From Bog-756 sp035949055 (GTDB taxonomy: Bacteria; Actinomycetota; Acidimicrobiia; Acidimicrobiales; RAAP-2), in NCBI GenBank assembly GCA_035949055.1, contig DASZIO010000053.1, positions 189,672-253,671 on the forward strand: 64,000 bases of DNA. The letters are read 5' to 3'. This document shows positions 42,420 to 50,949 of the stretch, in pieces (the first letter of the stretch is position 1; each line of letters opens with the position of its first letter). The notes under the pieces were generated by a model. That model saw only the letters and a program-made list of their open reading frames with translations, was not told the DNA's origin and searched no databases. The translations under genes and the position numbers were made by a program.

Positions 42420-43169
42420 TCAGCGAAAGGCCATGCTGTCCACGAAGGCCCACGACCGGCGGTGTACCGAGGTCAGACCGAAGCCGGCCAGCGCCGTCTT
42501 ATGGACGGGGGAGGGATAACCCTTGTTCCGGTCGAAGTCGAAGGCGGGGAAGCTGGCCGAGAGCGAGCGCATCATCCGGTCGCGGGTGACCTTGGCCAGG
42601 ATGGAGGCGGCCGCGATCGAAACGCAATGAGCGTCGCCACGGACGACCGTCCGCACGTGGGGTGGGTCCTCGGGCAGGGCGGGCACGTCGCCGGTCCCCG
42701 GCAGTTGGGTCTCAGCCGAGGGGTCGCTCACATAGTCGAAGGCCCCGTCCATGAGCACGGCGTGGGGAGGCCGGCGGAGAGTGGCGAGCGCCCGCCTGGC
42801 GGCCAGCCTCAGCGCGACGGTCATCCCCAACCGATCGCACTCGTCCGGTCCGGCGTGGCCCACCGACCAGTCGGTGCACCACCTCGTGATGAGGGGATAG
42901 AGGGATTCACGGCGGTCCTCGGTCAACATCTTCGAGTCGCGGAGTCCATCGGGAGGAGGGATGTCCGGTGGGAACACGACCACCCCGACGGAGACCGGCC
43001 CGGCCCAGGCCCCGCGGCCCACTTCGTCGAGGCCGGCGACGATCCCGAATCCCTCGTCGCCCAACGCCCGTTCGAACCGGTCGTCCGGTGACACCAGCCA
43101 GCCGGGTCGCTCCTCGGCCACCTCTTTCGGGACGGCGCGCCGGCGCCCCGCCCGAGATCGCGTCTCCAC
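42420..43169 (-). CDS. rnhB: Ribonuclease HII
   Basis: 249 residues. The catalytic motifs are IVAGLDEVGRGAWAGPVSVG with the first Asp and Glu, DSKMLTEDRRESLY, AVLMDGAF with the third Asp and the C-terminal AAASILAKVTRDR followed by the motif NKGYPSPVHKTAL. It removes ribonucleotides from RNA:DNA hybrids, for example in replication primers. The N-terminal 45 residues are basic and unconserved. The GTG at 43169 follows TAGGTT by 7 bases; that hexamer starts with the stop codon of the upstream acyl-CoA synthetase gene. Confidence 0.93.
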   Translation of the reverse strand: METRSRAGRRRAVPKEVAEERPGWLVSPDDRFERALGDEGFGIVAGLDEVGRGAWAGPVSVGVVVFPPDIPPPDGLRDSKMLTEDRRESLYPLITRWCTDWSVGHAGPDECDRLGMTVALRLAARRALATLRRPPHAVLMDGAFDYVSDPSAETQLPGTGDVPALPEDPPHVRTVVRGDAHCVSIAAASILAKVTRDRMMRSLSASFPAFDFDRNKGYPSPVHKTALAGFGLTSVHRRSWAFVDSMAFR

Positions 43170-43176
43170 AACCGGC

Positions 43177-43182
43177 AACCTA
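43177..43182 (-). promoter_or_regulatory. Putative leaderless -10 element for rnhB, made from a stop codon
   Basis: TAGGTT on the minus strand; the first three bases are the stop codon TAG of the synthetase gene and the hexamer ends 7 bases before the rnhB GTG. Confidence 0.4.
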
Positions 43183-44685
43183 GCCGCCGGGCCATCGTCC
43201 GAGGTGGTCCCGGAGCACCTTGCCGAGCGCGTTGCGGGGCAGCTCGTCGACCACATGGACCCGCCGGGGTCGCTTGTAGGGAGCCAGCGTCGCCTCGGTG
43301 AAGGCAGTCAGGTCGTCCACGGAGGGCGGTACCCCGTCGGCCACGATCCAGGCCGTGACCACCTCACCCCACTCCTCGGACGGTGAGCCGGTGACCGCCA
43401 CCTCGGCCACGCCCGGATGGGTGATCAGCACGTCCTCGACCTCGGTCGGATACACGTTGTACCCGCCCGAGATGATCAACTCGGTCCTCCTCCCCCTGAT
43501 GACCACGTACCCGTCATCATCGGCGCCCAGGTCCCCTGTCCGGAACCAACGTCCGCCCCCACCCGCCTCGGTGAAGACCTCGGCGTTGGCCGCGGGCCGC
43601 TCCCAGTACCCGTCGAAGACATTGGGCCCGCGGACCGACAGCTCGCCGTCGGTCAGCCGAGCCTCCACCCCCGGCAGCGGGAACCCGACCGTGCCGGGCC
43701 GGCGCGCGCCCTCGCAGGGATTGGACAGGTTCATGAGGGTCTCGGTCATCCCGTAACGCTCGAGCACGGTCGAACCGAGCGCATCGCCCATGGCACCGTG
43801 CAGCTCCACCGACATCGGGGCCGAGCCGGAGACGCAGAGCCGGAGCCGACGCAAGTCGCCGGCCCGACCGGACCGCACCAGGCGGTGGTACATGGTGGGC
43901 ACTCCGAAGAAGAGCGAGGCCTCGAACTCGGAGGCCGCGTCGGCCACCGCGGCCGGATCGAACCCCGGCAGGAGGACGGCCGACGCTCCGGCCAGCAGCG
44001 TGCCGTAGACCCCGACGCAGAGCCCGTGGGCGTGGAACAGGGGCAGGGCATGGACCAACCGGTCGTCCGCCGTCCACCGCCAGGCGATCCTGACCGACTC
44101 GGTCGCGGCGAGCAGATTCCGGTGGCTGAGGACGGCGCCCTTCGGTGCCCCGGTGGTGCCGGAGGTGTAGAGGATGAGGGCCGGTGCGGTCGGCTCGGCC
44201 GTGTCGAGCGGTCCCGGGTCGGCGTCCGGCAGCTCCGCGCCCGGACCGACGACCAGCACGCTCGGGTCCGAGGCCTGACGGACCGCATTCCGTCGGTCGG
44301 GATCCACGATGGCGGCGGCTGGCCGCACGTCGGTCACCATGTGGGCCAGCTCGCGGACGGTGTAGGTGGTGTTCGCCGGCACGACCACCAAGCCGGCACG
44401 TAGCGCGGCGACGTGGGCAACCAGCGCCGGGACCGACGACCGGGCCGACCACAGCACCCGGTCCCCGGGCTCGAGGCCGGCCCCTCGCAGCCGCCCCGCC
44501 ATCCGCCGGGTGGCCGCGTCGAACGCTCCCGCCGTCCACCAGCCGCCGTAACCCCGGCCGACTCGCTCCCCTTCACTATGGTCCCCGAGTTCACTATGGT
44601 CTCCGAGTTCCAGCCAGAGGGGGGCCTGAGGCGTGGACTGCCAGCGGGCCGACCAGGCCACCGGCAACGTGCCCGCCGAGACCAA
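43180..44685 (-). CDS. AMP-dependent acyl-CoA synthetase
   Basis: 501 residues. The ANL-family motifs are LILYTSGTTGAPKGAV (P-loop), ERYGMTETLM, FDGYWERP, GRWFRTGDLG, RRTELIISGGYNVYPTEVED and the C-terminal LPRNALGKV with the catalytic lysine. It would activate a carboxylic acid, probably a fatty or aromatic acid, to its CoA thioester. The first usable start is the TTG at 44685, followed by a normal N-terminus (AWSARWQSTPQAPLW); the open frame extends about 110 bases more without ATG, GTG or TTG, but a CTG behind GAGGAGG near 44733 is possible. Residues 28-39 contain a tandem duplication (ELGDHS twice). It overlaps the rnhB promoter. Confidence 0.88.
   Translation of the reverse strand: MVSAGTLPVAWSARWQSTPQAPLWLELGDHSELGDHSEGERVGRGYGGWWTAGAFDAATRRMAGRLRGAGLEPGDRVLWSARSSVPALVAHVAALRAGLVVVPANTTYTVRELAHMVTDVRPAAAIVDPDRRNAVRQASDPSVLVVGPGAELPDADPGPLDTAEPTAPALILYTSGTTGAPKGAVLSHRNLLAATESVRIAWRWTADDRLVHALPLFHAHGLCVGVYGTLLAGASAVLLPGFDPAAVADAASEFEASLFFGVPTMYHRLVRSGRAGDLRRLRLCVSGSAPMSVELHGAMGDALGSTVLERYGMTETLMNLSNPCEGARRPGTVGFPLPGVEARLTDGELSVRGPNVFDGYWERPAANAEVFTEAGGGGRWFRTGDLGADDDGYVVIRGRRTELIISGGYNVYPTEVEDVLITHPGVAEVAVTGSPSEEWGEVVTAWIVADGVPPSVDDLTAFTEATLAPYKRPRRVHVVDELPRNALGKVLRDHLGRWPGG
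44572..44607. repeat. 18-bp tandem duplication inside the acyl-CoA synthetase gene
   Basis: Two 18-base units (44572-44589 and 44590-44607) starting TTCACTATGGT differ by one base. They encode the doubled ELGDHS. Confidence 0.7.
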
Positions 44686-45051
44686 GTGCTCGACGGCCAG
44701 CTGGGCGCCGGCCGGTAGGTGTTCACGCCAGGTGCGCAGGAGGGCCTCCTCGCTCAGTCGGATGCGACTCCCGCCGCGGGGTCGGGCAGGTCTGGCCCCC
44801 TGTCATAGCCCAAAGCCGGGGGCGACCCCTTCGGCCCGGGCCCTCTGACCAGGCGTCGGTGCCCGGGGTGGTCCCGTTCTGCTACACCGGTGGGACGGGA
44901 GGCGAGTCGCGAACCGGGGTGGCCGACCGGTGAGTCGCCGACCCCCAGTCGTTTCGCCATCGCGGGCTCCGCCGACAGGACCACGGGGACCGCGGCCAGA
45001 ATCGCGGACACCGCCGAACGTGCGGAGCCCGTTGGGAGAAAGGAACCGAGC
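44686..45051. other. 366-base intergenic region before the small coiled-coil gene
   Basis: No clear gene. It is GC-rich and contains the upstream extension of the synthetase frame on the minus strand (open to about 44800) and the Shine-Dalgarno sequence AAAGGAA of the plus-strand small gene. No strong hairpin or promoter was seen. Confidence 0.4.
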
Positions 45052-45306
45052 ATGGGACTGATGGACAAGGTCAAGCAGTCCGCCGAGATCGGGCTGGCCA
45101 AGGCCACCGAGGCCAGCAAGGCGGGACAGGCCAAACTCGACGCAGCCCAGGCCAAGCACAAGGCCGACGGGCTGCTGCGCGACCTCGGTGCCGCGGTGTA
45201 CGCCGAGCACCTGGGACGCGGAACCGACCAGTCCAAGCAGGACGCCGAGCGGATCGTGGGGGAGCTCAAGGCCTACGAGGCAGACTACGGCCCGATCGAC
45301 TCGTGA
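45052..45306 (+). CDS. Small coiled-coil protein of unknown function
   Basis: 84 residues, mainly helical: MGLMDKVKQSAEIGLAKATE and a following Lys/Ala/Gln-rich stretch to about residue 45, then AVYAEHLGRGTDQSKQDAER, another helix. Similar small helical proteins beginning MGxMDKVK occur across actinobacteria, with unknown role. The ATG at 45052 follows an AAAGGAA Shine-Dalgarno sequence. Its stop overlaps the start of the alpha-mannosidase gene by 4 bases (GTGA), so the two are co-translated. Confidence 0.65.
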   Translation: MGLMDKVKQSAEIGLAKATEASKAGQAKLDAAQAKHKADGLLRDLGAAVYAEHLGRGTDQSKQDAERIVGELKAYEADYGPIDS

Positions 45307-48041
45307 CGGCCGGGGACGGTCCCCCGGACAGCACCGGATCGGGGACACCGGGGACCACGGCCCGGCCACGTCGCATCGCGGTCGTCCCCCATACCCACTG
45401 GGACCGCGAGTGGTACGACCCCTTCCAGACGTTTCGCTTCAAACTGGTGCAGCTGATCGACGGGCTGCTCGACCAGATGGAGAGCGACACGTCCTACCGC
45501 CACTTCCTGCTCGACGGACAGGTGGCGGTGGTCGACGACTACCTCGAGATGCGGCCGGAGAACGAGGCCCGTCTGCGCGCCCTGACCGCGGCCGGCCGGA
45601 TTACCGTCGGTCCCTGGTACATCCTGATGGACGAGTTCCTGGTGTCCGGCGAGACCTTGGTCCGGAACCTTCAGGTGGGGATCGAGCGGGGTAGCGCCTT
45701 CGGCGGCGTGATGGACGTGGGCTACCTGCCCGACATGTTCGGACACGTCGCCCAGATGCCCCAGCTCCTCACCCTGGCCGGGCTGCGGCACGCCGTGGTG
45801 TGGAGGGGGGTGCCGTCGGCTGTCGACCGAACCGGCTTCCGGTGGGTGGCCCCTGACGGTTCGGCGGTGCGGGCCGAGTACCTGGTGGCCGGCTACGGCA
45901 ACGGCGCGGCCCTGCCCGATGACGCCAAGGCCCTGATCCGCCGGCTCCGCACCCACCTGGAGGAGCTCGACCCCTTCCTCACGCCTGGGGATCCCCTGCT
46001 GCTCATGAACGGAACGGACCACCAACGTCCCCAACCCTGGCTCGGGCGGGTCGTGACCGAGGCGAACCAGATGCAGAACGAGATGGAGCTGGCCATCACG
46101 TCACTGCCCGAGTACCTCGAGTCTGCCGATGACCACGGGCTACCGGAATGGAGGGGCGAGCTCCGGTCGGGGGCCCGGGCCAACCTGCTGATGGGGGTGG
46201 CGTCCAACCGCGTCGACGTGAAGCAGGCCGCCAGCCGCGCCGAGCGCGCCCTCGAGCAGCTGGCCGAACCCCTGTCGGCCCTGTTCCTGCCGCCCGGGGC
46301 ATGGCCAGGCCCATTTCTGGACCTGGCCTGGACCCTCCTCATCCGCAATTCGGCCCACGACTCCGTCTGCGCCTGCTCGGTCGACGATGTCGTCGACGCG
46401 GTGCTGCACCGCTATGCCGAGGCGCGTCATCTGGGGGAGGCGGTGGTCGCGGAGGTGCTCGACTCGGTGGCGACATCGATGGCGTCACCGGGCCCGGCGG
46501 TCGTCAACCCGTCCGCGTCCGACCGCAGCGGCGTGGTCGAGGTGGTGGTGACGGCCGCCGGCGAGCCCGGCCCGGACGTGCAGGTGCTCTCGGAACGCTC
46601 CGGCCTCCCGGGGACCCTGACCCTGGATGGGACCACGGTCCGCAGCATGCTCGGCCTCATCCAAGGAGCGCGGATCGACGCGGACACGTACATCACCGAC
46701 GTCGCGGTGGCCGAGGACGAGACCGGGTTGGACATCAGTGTGGTGATCGGCACCGAGGCTCGTGACGGGGTCCCCATCGAGCAGGTCAAGCGGGGGCTCT
46801 ACACCCGGCTCACCGCCCGACCCCAGACACAGGTCCGCCTGATGCTCGATCAGCCGCCGGTCCGGCGGGTCCTCGCCCGCCAGCAGACCGTACCGGGGTT
46901 CGGCTGGGCCCGGTTCTCACCGGCCACCCTCGCCCATCCGGTGCAAGTGCACGACGACCCGACCGGGGCGATCACGCTGACCAACGGACTGGTCACGGTG
47001 ACCGTCGATCCGTCCGAGGGCACCTTCGCGGTCGACGGCATCCCCGGCTTCGGGCGGCTGGTCGACGGCGGGGACCACGGGGACACCTACAACTACTCAC
47101 CGCCGTTGGTCGACTCGATCGTCCACACGCCGTTCTCGGTGTCGGTCACGGTCGACGAGCGGGGTCCAGTCCGGGCCCGTGCCGCCATCACCTCGACCTT
47201 CGCCTGGCCGTCGCATGTCGACGGGGTCTCCAAGGCCAGGGAGGGCCGGAATGAGGTTCCGGTAAGGACCACCGTCGAGCTGCGGGCGGATGAGGCACTG
47301 GTGCGGGTGCGGACGGAGTTCGACAACCCCTCACGGGACCACCGGTTGCGGGCCCATCTCCCCCTCCCCCGGCGCGCCGCCACCTCCCGGGCCGAGAGCG
47401 CCTTCACCGTCGTCGAACGCGGCCTCACCGCCGAGGGCGGTAAGGAGGAGACCGGGACGCCCACCTTCCCCTCGCGCCGGTTCGTGACCGCCGGAGGCCT
47501 CACCGTGGTGCACGAGGGCCTGCTCGAGTACGAGCTCGTGGACGTGCGGCCCGACGCTGACGGCGGCCGCGACACGGCCGGGACGCTCGCCCTCACGTTG
47601 CTCCGATCGACCGGCATGCTCTCCCGCCTGGGTATGACCACCCGTCCCCTCACCGCCGGCCCGATGATCCCGATCGACGGACCACAGCTGATCGGACCGA
47701 TCGACGTGCGCTACGCCATCGCCCTTGGTGACGTCGATCCCTATCGGATGGCCGAGGACCTGCTCGTCCCCTTGTCATGCGTGGCATCCTTCGGCGGCGG
47801 CGAGCGTCCCGACCGTGGCTCGGCCCTCCGCGTGAGCGGCGCCGAGGTGTCCGCCGTGCGCCGAGAGGCCGGGCTCATGGAGGTGCGGGTGTTCAATCCC
47901 CGACCGGTGCCCACCAGGGTCGAGATCCCCGAGCGCACCGGGTGGCTGGTCGACCTACGTGGACGACCGTTGACTCCGTTCGAGGGATCCTTCGACCTCC
48001 GTCCCGAGGGAATCGCCACGGTCCGGCTCGACAGGGTCTGA
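45303..48041 (+). CDS. Glycoside hydrolase family 38 alpha-mannosidase
   Basis: 912 residues. The zinc-binding HTHWDREWYDPFQTFR (His, Asp), the catalytic nucleophile region GYLPDMFGHVAQMPQ (Asp), LLMNGTDHQRPQPWLG and IRNSAHDSVCACSVDDVVDA are the GH38 core. The C-terminal half is beta-sandwich. It cleaves alpha-mannosides (for example 2-O-mannosylglycerate or mannans) with retention of configuration. There is no signal peptide, so it is cytosolic and probably works on imported or internal mannose glycans. GTG 45303 overlaps the upstream stop. Its last 87 bases overlap the convergent cyclase gene. Confidence 0.93.
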   Translation: MTAGDGPPDSTGSGTPGTTARPRRIAVVPHTHWDREWYDPFQTFRFKLVQLIDGLLDQMESDTSYRHFLLDGQVAVVDDYLEMRPENEARLRALTAAGRITVGPWYILMDEFLVSGETLVRNLQVGIERGSAFGGVMDVGYLPDMFGHVAQMPQLLTLAGLRHAVVWRGVPSAVDRTGFRWVAPDGSAVRAEYLVAGYGNGAALPDDAKALIRRLRTHLEELDPFLTPGDPLLLMNGTDHQRPQPWLGRVVTEANQMQNEMELAITSLPEYLESADDHGLPEWRGELRSGARANLLMGVASNRVDVKQAASRAERALEQLAEPLSALFLPPGAWPGPFLDLAWTLLIRNSAHDSVCACSVDDVVDAVLHRYAEARHLGEAVVAEVLDSVATSMASPGPAVVNPSASDRSGVVEVVVTAAGEPGPDVQVLSERSGLPGTLTLDGTTVRSMLGLIQGARIDADTYITDVAVAEDETGLDISVVIGTEARDGVPIEQVKRGLYTRLTARPQTQVRLMLDQPPVRRVLARQQTVPGFGWARFSPATLAHPVQVHDDPTGAITLTNGLVTVTVDPSEGTFAVDGIPGFGRLVDGGDHGDTYNYSPPLVDSIVHTPFSVSVTVDERGPVRARAAITSTFAWPSHVDGVSKAREGRNEVPVRTTVELRADEALVRVRTEFDNPSRDHRLRAHLPLPRRAATSRAESAFTVVERGLTAEGGKEETGTPTFPSRRFVTAGGLTVVHEGLLEYELVDVRPDADGGRDTAGTLALTLLRSTGMLSRLGMTTRPLTAGPMIPIDGPQLIGPIDVRYAIALGDVDPYRMAEDLLVPLSCVASFGGGERPDRGSALRVSGAEVSAVRREAGLMEVRVFNPRPVPTRVEIPERTGWLVDLRGRPLTPFEGSFDLRPEGIATVRLDRV

Positions 48042-49307
48042 GCCGCCCTCCCCCAGCTCGGGGGCCGAGCCGGCCTCGTCGGGGGGGACCGCCCGCCGGG
48101 GTGAACTCCGCACCACCAGCTTCTCCCCCCGGTCGCGCAGCTCCTCGAGCTCGCGCAGCACGGCGCCCAGACGCTCCCAGCGCACGCTGCGACGTCGGTC
48201 GGCCCCCGGCTCGGTGCCGGCCCGGGACAGCTTCCAAGCTTGGACCCGACCGAGGTCCTTGAGGGTGCGGGGCCGGATCGCCTTCATGTCGAACCGGCCG
48301 GCCTCGGGACCGAGGGCCGTACGGAACTCGTCCGAAACCAGCACCGTGCCCGGATGGGCCACCCCGACCAGCCGGCTGGCCAGGTTGACGACCGGGCCGT
48401 AGTAATCGCCGTCCTGGAGGAGGGCCGGGCCCACGGCGAGCGCCACCCGTACGTCGGACAGGAGCTCGTCGTCGGCGTACGCCTCGGCCAGGCTGAGCCC
48501 GATCTCGGCCGCGCTGGTCACGGACTGGACTGCGAACATCACCTCGTCGCCGATCATTTTGATCACCCGGCCGCCCAAGGCCACCACGGTCTCATGGGCC
48601 AGCTCCTCGAACCGGGCCACCACTCCGGCCAGCTCCTCGTCACCGAGGTGCTGACTCAGCACGGTGAAGCCGACCATGTCGGCGAACCCCACTGCGGTCA
48701 CCGGGCTCATACCCTCGTCGGACCCTCGCGTCCGGGCCAACCTGGCCCGCCGGACGGCCGCCTGCAGATGCCGTCGCCAGACGTACTCGAGCAGACGGGC
48801 CATGGCCGGCAGCGCCAGCTCGGCCTGCCGGGCGAAGTTGTCGGCGTCGGTGATGCTGTCGCCGGACGAGGTGATGACCGGAATCGATCCAGGTGATGTC
48901 TCCGCTTCGGCGATCCGGGCCATCGACAGCCCGACGACGCGGGCGGTCTGCACCGCCGAGTCCACATCGGCGAGCCCCATGGCCATCATCGACTGGAAGA
49001 GCTCGACCGCCTCGATGTCCAGGTCGGTGAAGGCGAGATCGTCGTCGCTCACGTCGAGGAATCCCAGGGCACGCCACAGCCGCCGGATGGCCTCGACGGG
49101 GAGGTCGGTTATCTCGGCCACCTCGGTCTGGGTGAGTCGGCGACCGGCCGGGACCAGCAACCGGTCGACCACGAGTAGATCGACGACGTCATCGGCGACG
49201 GCGCGGTCGATCTCGTCGTCGGAACACCCCAGCTCGGTGAGGAGCGATCGCACCCGGCCCAGCGCCTCGCGGCGCGACCGCACATCCGAGGGATGCACAT
49301 CCGTCAC
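47955..49307 (-). CDS. Class III adenylate/guanylate cyclase with N-terminal HTH-like region
   Basis: 450 residues. The N-terminal 100 residues contain a MerR-like helix-turn-helix (TQTEVAEITDLPVEAIRRLW, then RALGFLDV). The C-terminal cyclase domain has FADMVGFTVLSQHLGDEELA (first metal Asp), KMIGDEVMFAV (second metal Asp; the lysine three residues before it is the usual substrate determinant) and GPVVNLASRLVG with the transition-state Asn and Arg. The usual Asp/Thr specificity residue before VNLASR is Pro here, so the nucleotide choice is unclear. The GTG at 49307 follows TAGGGT by 6 bases. The last about 50 residues are a charged, disordered tail that overlaps the convergent mannosidase gene. 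Confidence 0.87.
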   Translation of the reverse strand: MTDVHPSDVRSRREALGRVRSLLTELGCSDDEIDRAVADDVVDLLVVDRLLVPAGRRLTQTEVAEITDLPVEAIRRLWRALGFLDVSDDDLAFTDLDIEAVELFQSMMAMGLADVDSAVQTARVVGLSMARIAEAETSPGSIPVITSSGDSITDADNFARQAELALPAMARLLEYVWRRHLQAAVRRARLARTRGSDEGMSPVTAVGFADMVGFTVLSQHLGDEELAGVVARFEELAHETVVALGGRVIKMIGDEVMFAVQSVTSAAEIGLSLAEAYADDELLSDVRVALAVGPALLQDGDYYGPVVNLASRLVGVAHPGTVLVSDEFRTALGPEAGRFDMKAIRPRTLKDLGRVQAWKLSRAGTEPGADRRRSVRWERLGAVLRELEELRDRGEKLVVRSSPRRAVPPDEAGSAPELGEGGSDPVEPDRGDSLGTEVEGSLERSQRSST

Positions 49308-49313
49308 GGCTCC

Positions 49314-49319
49314 ACCCTA
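49314..49319 (-). promoter_or_regulatory. Putative leaderless -10 element for the cyclase gene
   Basis: TAGGGT on the minus strand, 6 bases before the GTG at 49307. Confidence 0.5.
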
Positions 49320-49384
49320 TGCCGGTCACCCCGAAGGCCCGGAAGACGCAGGCGGATCGCAGCAGGCCGAACGGCAGGGCTGCC

Positions 49385-49390
49385 TACACT
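49385..49390 (+). promoter_or_regulatory. Putative leaderless -10 element for cofC
   Basis: TACACT, 6 bases before the GTG at 49397. Confidence 0.45.
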
Positions 49391-49396
49391 GTGGCA

Positions 49397-50020
49397 GTGG
49401 CAGCCCCCGATCGGTCTTCGCTGCCGGGCCACCCGTTGCGCATGGGACCCCGGGCGGTGCTCATCCCGGTCAAGGCCTTCGATCTGGCCAAGCGCCGGCT
49501 GCATCGGGCCATGAGTGCGCCCCAGCGCGCCGAGCTGGCCCGGGCGATGGCGGACCGGGTGGTCCGCGCGGCATTCCCGCTTCCGGTAGCGGTGGTGTGC
49601 GACGACAACACGGTGGCCCGCTGGGCGCGGCAACTCGGGGCCCTGGTCGTGTGGGAACCGGGTCGGGGTCTCAACGGTGCCGTCGAGGCAGGCGTCGACC
49701 ATCTGCGGTCTGCCGGCGTAACGGAGGTCGTCGTGGCCCACGCCGACCTGCCGCGGGCCCGTGACCTGCCCGATGTGGACGGCGGACGCGGGGTCACCCT
49801 GGTACCCGACCGGTACGGGAACGGCACCAACGTGATGGCGCTGCCCACCGATGCGGGGTTCCGGTTCTCCTATGGTCCCGGTTCATTCGCCCGGCATCTG
49901 TCCGAGGCCCAGCGGCTCGGTCTCGCCGTCCGGGTCCTCGACCGTCCCGACCTGGCCTGGGACATCGACGAGCCGGCCGACCTGGTGCCGGTGGCCGCCG
50001 ACGGCGCCACGGCACGGTGA
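49397..50020 (+). CDS. cofC: 2-phospho-L-lactate / phosphoenolpyruvate guanylyltransferase (CofC/FbiD)
   Basis: 207 residues. The nucleotidyltransferase pattern AVLIPVKAFDLAKRRLHRAM, VWEPGRGLNGAVEAGVDHLR, VVAHADLPRA and VPDRYGNGTNVMALP fits CofC/FbiD, which makes the guanylylated three-carbon precursor of coenzyme F420. In actinobacteria the substrate is PEP. GTG 49397 lies exactly 6 bases after TACACT; a GTG two codons before is also possible. It is coupled (GTGA) to a PIG-L deacetylase gene. Confidence 0.88.
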   Translation: MAAPDRSSLPGHPLRMGPRAVLIPVKAFDLAKRRLHRAMSAPQRAELARAMADRVVRAAFPLPVAVVCDDNTVARWARQLGALVVWEPGRGLNGAVEAGVDHLRSAGVTEVVVAHADLPRARDLPDVDGGRGVTLVPDRYGNGTNVMALPTDAGFRFSYGPGSFARHLSEAQRLGLAVRVLDRPDLAWDIDEPADLVPVAADGATAR

Positions 50021-50874
50021 CCGGACGGGGAAACGGCGAGCATGGCGGGGTCGCGGCGCCCAGCGGGCTCCCGGTCGGCGACCTGCTGACCTCGGAGCCG
50101 GTCACCGCCGACCTCCCCACACCTCGCCGTGTCCTGGCGGTTGGTGCGCATCCGGACGACATCGAGTTCGGCTGTGGCGCCACCCTGGCCAAGTGGGTTG
50201 CCGGCGGGGCGGAGCTCCACTACGTGGTGCTCACCGACGGCTCCAAGGGAGCCTGGGACGCCGGAGCCGATCTGGCCGCACTGGTCTCGGCCCGAGTGGG
50301 CGAGTGCCGGGCGGCGGCCGCGGTGACGGACGGGATCGACGGGGGAAGTCCTCTCCCACCGGAACGGGTCTTCTTCATGCAACGGGTGGACGGCGAGCTC
50401 GTCAACGGAGCCGATGAGCGGCGGGCGCTGGCCGAGATCATCCGGCAGGTGAAACCCACCGTGGTGCTGGGTCACGACCCGTGGCGGCGGTACCGACTCC
50501 ACCCCGACCACCGGGTCGCCGGGCACATCACGGTCGACGCCCTGGTGGCCGCCCGCGACCACCACTTCTTCCCCGAGCTCGGGCTCGCCCCCCATCGCCC
50601 CCGGTCACTCCTCTTGTGGGAGGCCGACGCGCCGAACCATGTCGAAGACGCCAGAGGCTTCGAGCAGACCAAGATCGATGCCCTGTTGTGCCATCACAGC
50701 CAGCTCGAATCCACCATGGGGTTCGACGACCTCCAGGGCGAAGGAGCGACCCTTCATGGGTCTCCGGCCGCTGTGGCCGAGTTCTCTGCGAAAGTTCGGC
50801 GCCAACTGGCCCAACACGGATCGATCTGCGACCTGCCTTCGGCAGAAGCCTTCCGGCTGATCACCGACCTCTGA
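50017..50874 (+). CDS. PIG-L (LmbE) family deacetylase
   Basis: 285 residues. The zinc-site motif VGAHPDDIEFGCGATLAK near residue 42 and the downstream HPDHRVAG with a late CHHSQLES match the GlcNAc-PI/mycothiol deacetylase family (MshB, Mca, BshB). It removes acetyl groups from N-acetyl sugars or conjugates. The exact substrate cannot be told; Mca-like mycothiol-conjugate amidase or a natural-product deacetylase are both possible. It starts inside the cofC stop (GTGA). Confidence 0.88.
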   Translation: MTGRGNGEHGGVAAPSGLPVGDLLTSEPVTADLPTPRRVLAVGAHPDDIEFGCGATLAKWVAGGAELHYVVLTDGSKGAWDAGADLAALVSARVGECRAAAAVTDGIDGGSPLPPERVFFMQRVDGELVNGADERRALAEIIRQVKPTVVLGHDPWRRYRLHPDHRVAGHITVDALVAARDHHFFPELGLAPHRPRSLLLWEADAPNHVEDARGFEQTKIDALLCHHSQLESTMGFDDLQGEGATLHGSPAAVAEFSAKVRRQLAQHGSICDLPSAEAFRLITDL

Positions 50875-50881
50875 CCGCTCG

Positions 50882-50919
50882 GTGCACCGGTGGGGACCAA
50901 CCGGCCCCCACCGGTGCAC
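50882..50919. terminator. Bidirectional hairpin between PIG-L and HU-tail genes
   Basis: Perfect 14-base stem GTGCACCGGTGGGG / CCCCACCGGTGCAC with a 10-base loop, in the convergent gap, 7 bases after the deacetylase stop and 30 bases from the HU stop. Likely the terminator of both genes, without a T-run. Confidence 0.6.
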
Positions 50920-50949
50920 TCGACGGCAGCACGATGCGCCGTCCGGCGG

